Shown in pieces: positions 63,221-64,000 of a stretch of 64,000 nt of DNA. Source of the stretch: Citrobacter amalonaticus (GTDB lineage Bacteria; Pseudomonadota; Gammaproteobacteria; Enterobacterales; Enterobacteriaceae). The position numbers and the translations under genes were made by a program. Location of the stretch: contig NZ_PQMB01000003.1 in the NCBI RefSeq assembly GCF_002918555.1, positions 434,491-498,490 on the forward strand, in the 5' to 3' direction. A model generated the notes under the pieces. It made no database searches. It had not been told where the DNA came from and saw only the letters and a list, made by a program, of their open reading frames with translations. Each line of letters opens with the position of its first letter. Within the stretch, counting starts at the first letter, position 1.

Positions 63221-63664
63221 TTATGCGCCAGCTATAATATCTGCCAGCTGTTTTTCTGATTTCGCAGCGAATAATGCTGCTAATGTTTCCTCTTCACATA
63301 AGAGTTCGCTTAATGCCTGGATAGCGTCGATATGTGAATCGGCATTTGCTGCCGACAATCCGATTAATAATTTTATGCCATCATCATCTTCGGCGAACTG
63401 CACTTCCTGCCTGAGTAACGTTAATGACATGCCTGTTTTTAACGCGCCGCATTCAGGGCGAGCATGAGGCATTGCTACTCCGGGAGCCAGAATGTAATAA
63501 GGGCCATTGTTAATCGTTGAATCTTTGATAGCCTGAATATAACCAGGGTTAATATAATGATTAGCCAGCAAAGATGACATGGAAAAATCAATTGCTTCCT
63601 GCCAGTCTTTTGCTGCTGATTTTATTGAGATAGAGGCTTCAGGGAAATAATCAATCAACCGCAT
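63221..63664 (-). CDS. cmtB: PTS mannitol/fructose-type EIIA component CmtB
   Basis: A 147-residue EIIA of the fructose-mannitol class. The phosphorylated His is in 'APGVAMPHARPECGALKTG', and 'KLLIGLSAANADSHIDAIQ' follows. Phosphate passes from HPr to this His and on to the EIIB Cys of CmtA, 27 bp downstream. First gene of the cmtB-cmtA-yggP-yggF-yggD-yggC run. Confidence 0.94.
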   Translation of the reverse strand: MRLIDYFPEASISIKSAAKDWQEAIDFSMSSLLANHYINPGYIQAIKDSTINNGPYYILAPGVAMPHARPECGALKTGMSLTLLRQEVQFAEDDDGIKLLIGLSAANADSHIDAIQALSELLCEEETLAALFAAKSEKQLADIIAGA

Positions 63665-63979
63665 AAATTATCCTTATTTTATTTTTAGGGTACAGCTTAG
63701 TGTTAAAAACAAAATACTCGTGCGGCAAAATGAAATCAATCAAGGGAAAAAAGACGAGGTGTAAAACATGTTTTTTACAAAACGTTAAAAAAACAAAAGG
63801 TTGAATATAAGATTATAAAAAGCAACTGATATTATGTGACATTGATTGCAAATATATAAATTTATTGAATATCAATTTTGTGATTCAGATCTAAAATAAA
63901 CGCTTGTTTGATTAAAAATAATTTCAACCCGAGATAAAAACGGGCCGCCTTAGCGACCCGTTTTGTATCGTTTTGGTGA
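63665..63979. promoter_or_regulatory. cmtB upstream / tktA end region
   Basis: 315 bp, strongly AT-rich. Two half-good CRP-like words (TGTGA at 63835-63839 and 63879-63883, each with a weak second arm) may drive cmtB. The right end holds the tktA terminator. Confidence 0.45.
63937..63964 (-). terminator. tktA terminator
   Basis: AAAACGGG (63937-63944)/CCCGTTTT (63957-63964) stem; T-run on the minus strand continues into ATCTC. About 15 bp beyond the tktA stop. Confidence 0.75.
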
Positions 63980-64000
63980 TTACAGCAGCGCTTTCGCTCT
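63980..64000 (-). CDS. tktA: Transketolase 1, last codons
   Basis: Only the final six codons and stop are in the window (R-A-K-A-L-L-stop on the minus strand). The call rests on this ending, typical of enterobacterial transketolase (KAKxLL), and on the conserved tktA-cmtB neighbourhood. Confidence 0.7.
   Translation of the reverse strand, partial: RAKALL

Overview
The window is enterobacterial chromosome, most probably from Citrobacter or a close relative (inference). Gene order from glyU to tktA follows the E. coli 62-65 min region closely: actS, idi, lysS-prfB-recJ-dsbC-xerD, fldB, cptA-sdhE-ygfZ, yqfA, yqfB, bglA, ygfF, gcvPHT, ubiI-ubiH-pepP-ygfB, zapA, 6S RNA, fau, sib/ibs, serA, rpiA, argP, the Sbm operon, ygfI, yggE, argO, mscS, fbaA-pgk-epd, yggCDFP, cmtAB and the end of tktA. 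The proteins are near-identical to E. coli ones but diverge in detail. The Sbm and cmt clusters are both present, while the xdh/yge purine block that E. coli K-12 carries between actS and idi is absent. ERIC and REP/BIME repeats sit between many genes.

Left end (1-3434): an AT-rich edge of a genomic island at tRNA-Gly(CCC). It holds the 3' end of a TOPRIM/OLD-like nuclease gene, a DpnII/MboI-like PD-(D/E)XK nuclease gene, and a P4-type integrase just downstream of the tRNA. This looks like a small defence-type cargo.

3.5-8.8 kb: actS, then a LysR regulator divergent from a UbiD/UbiX/DUF554 operon. The UbiD protein resembles AroY/LpdC hydroxybenzoate decarboxylases and the UbiX protein would supply its prenyl-FMN.

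8.9-36.7 kb: conserved housekeeping blocks for translation, redox and recombination, the glycine cleavage system, ubiquinone hydroxylases, cell division, 6S RNA, a type I toxin-antitoxin pair, serine synthesis and ArgP. An RpiR-type regulator stands next to bglA.

36.9-47.2 kb: the methylmalonyl-CoA mutase operon (scpA-argK-scpB-scpC), yggE, argO, an orphan TRAP-type periplasmic binding protein and mscS.

47.3-54.6 kb: an accessory catabolic module between mscS and fbaA. A LysR regulator, AllH-, AllG- and AllF(FdrA)-like proteins and an MFS transporter are on one strand, with a carbamate kinase divergent. Together they suggest import of a carbamoylated (ureido/oxalurate-like) compound, phosphorolysis to carbamoyl phosphate, and ATP recovery. 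No allantoin genes are nearby.

54.6-64 kb: the epd-pgk-fbaA glycolytic operon with Cra and CRP sites upstream, then a sugar or polyol module (cmtBA PTS, yggP dehydrogenase, yggF FBPase-II, MtlR-like yggD, yggC kinase-like) and the last codons of tktA.
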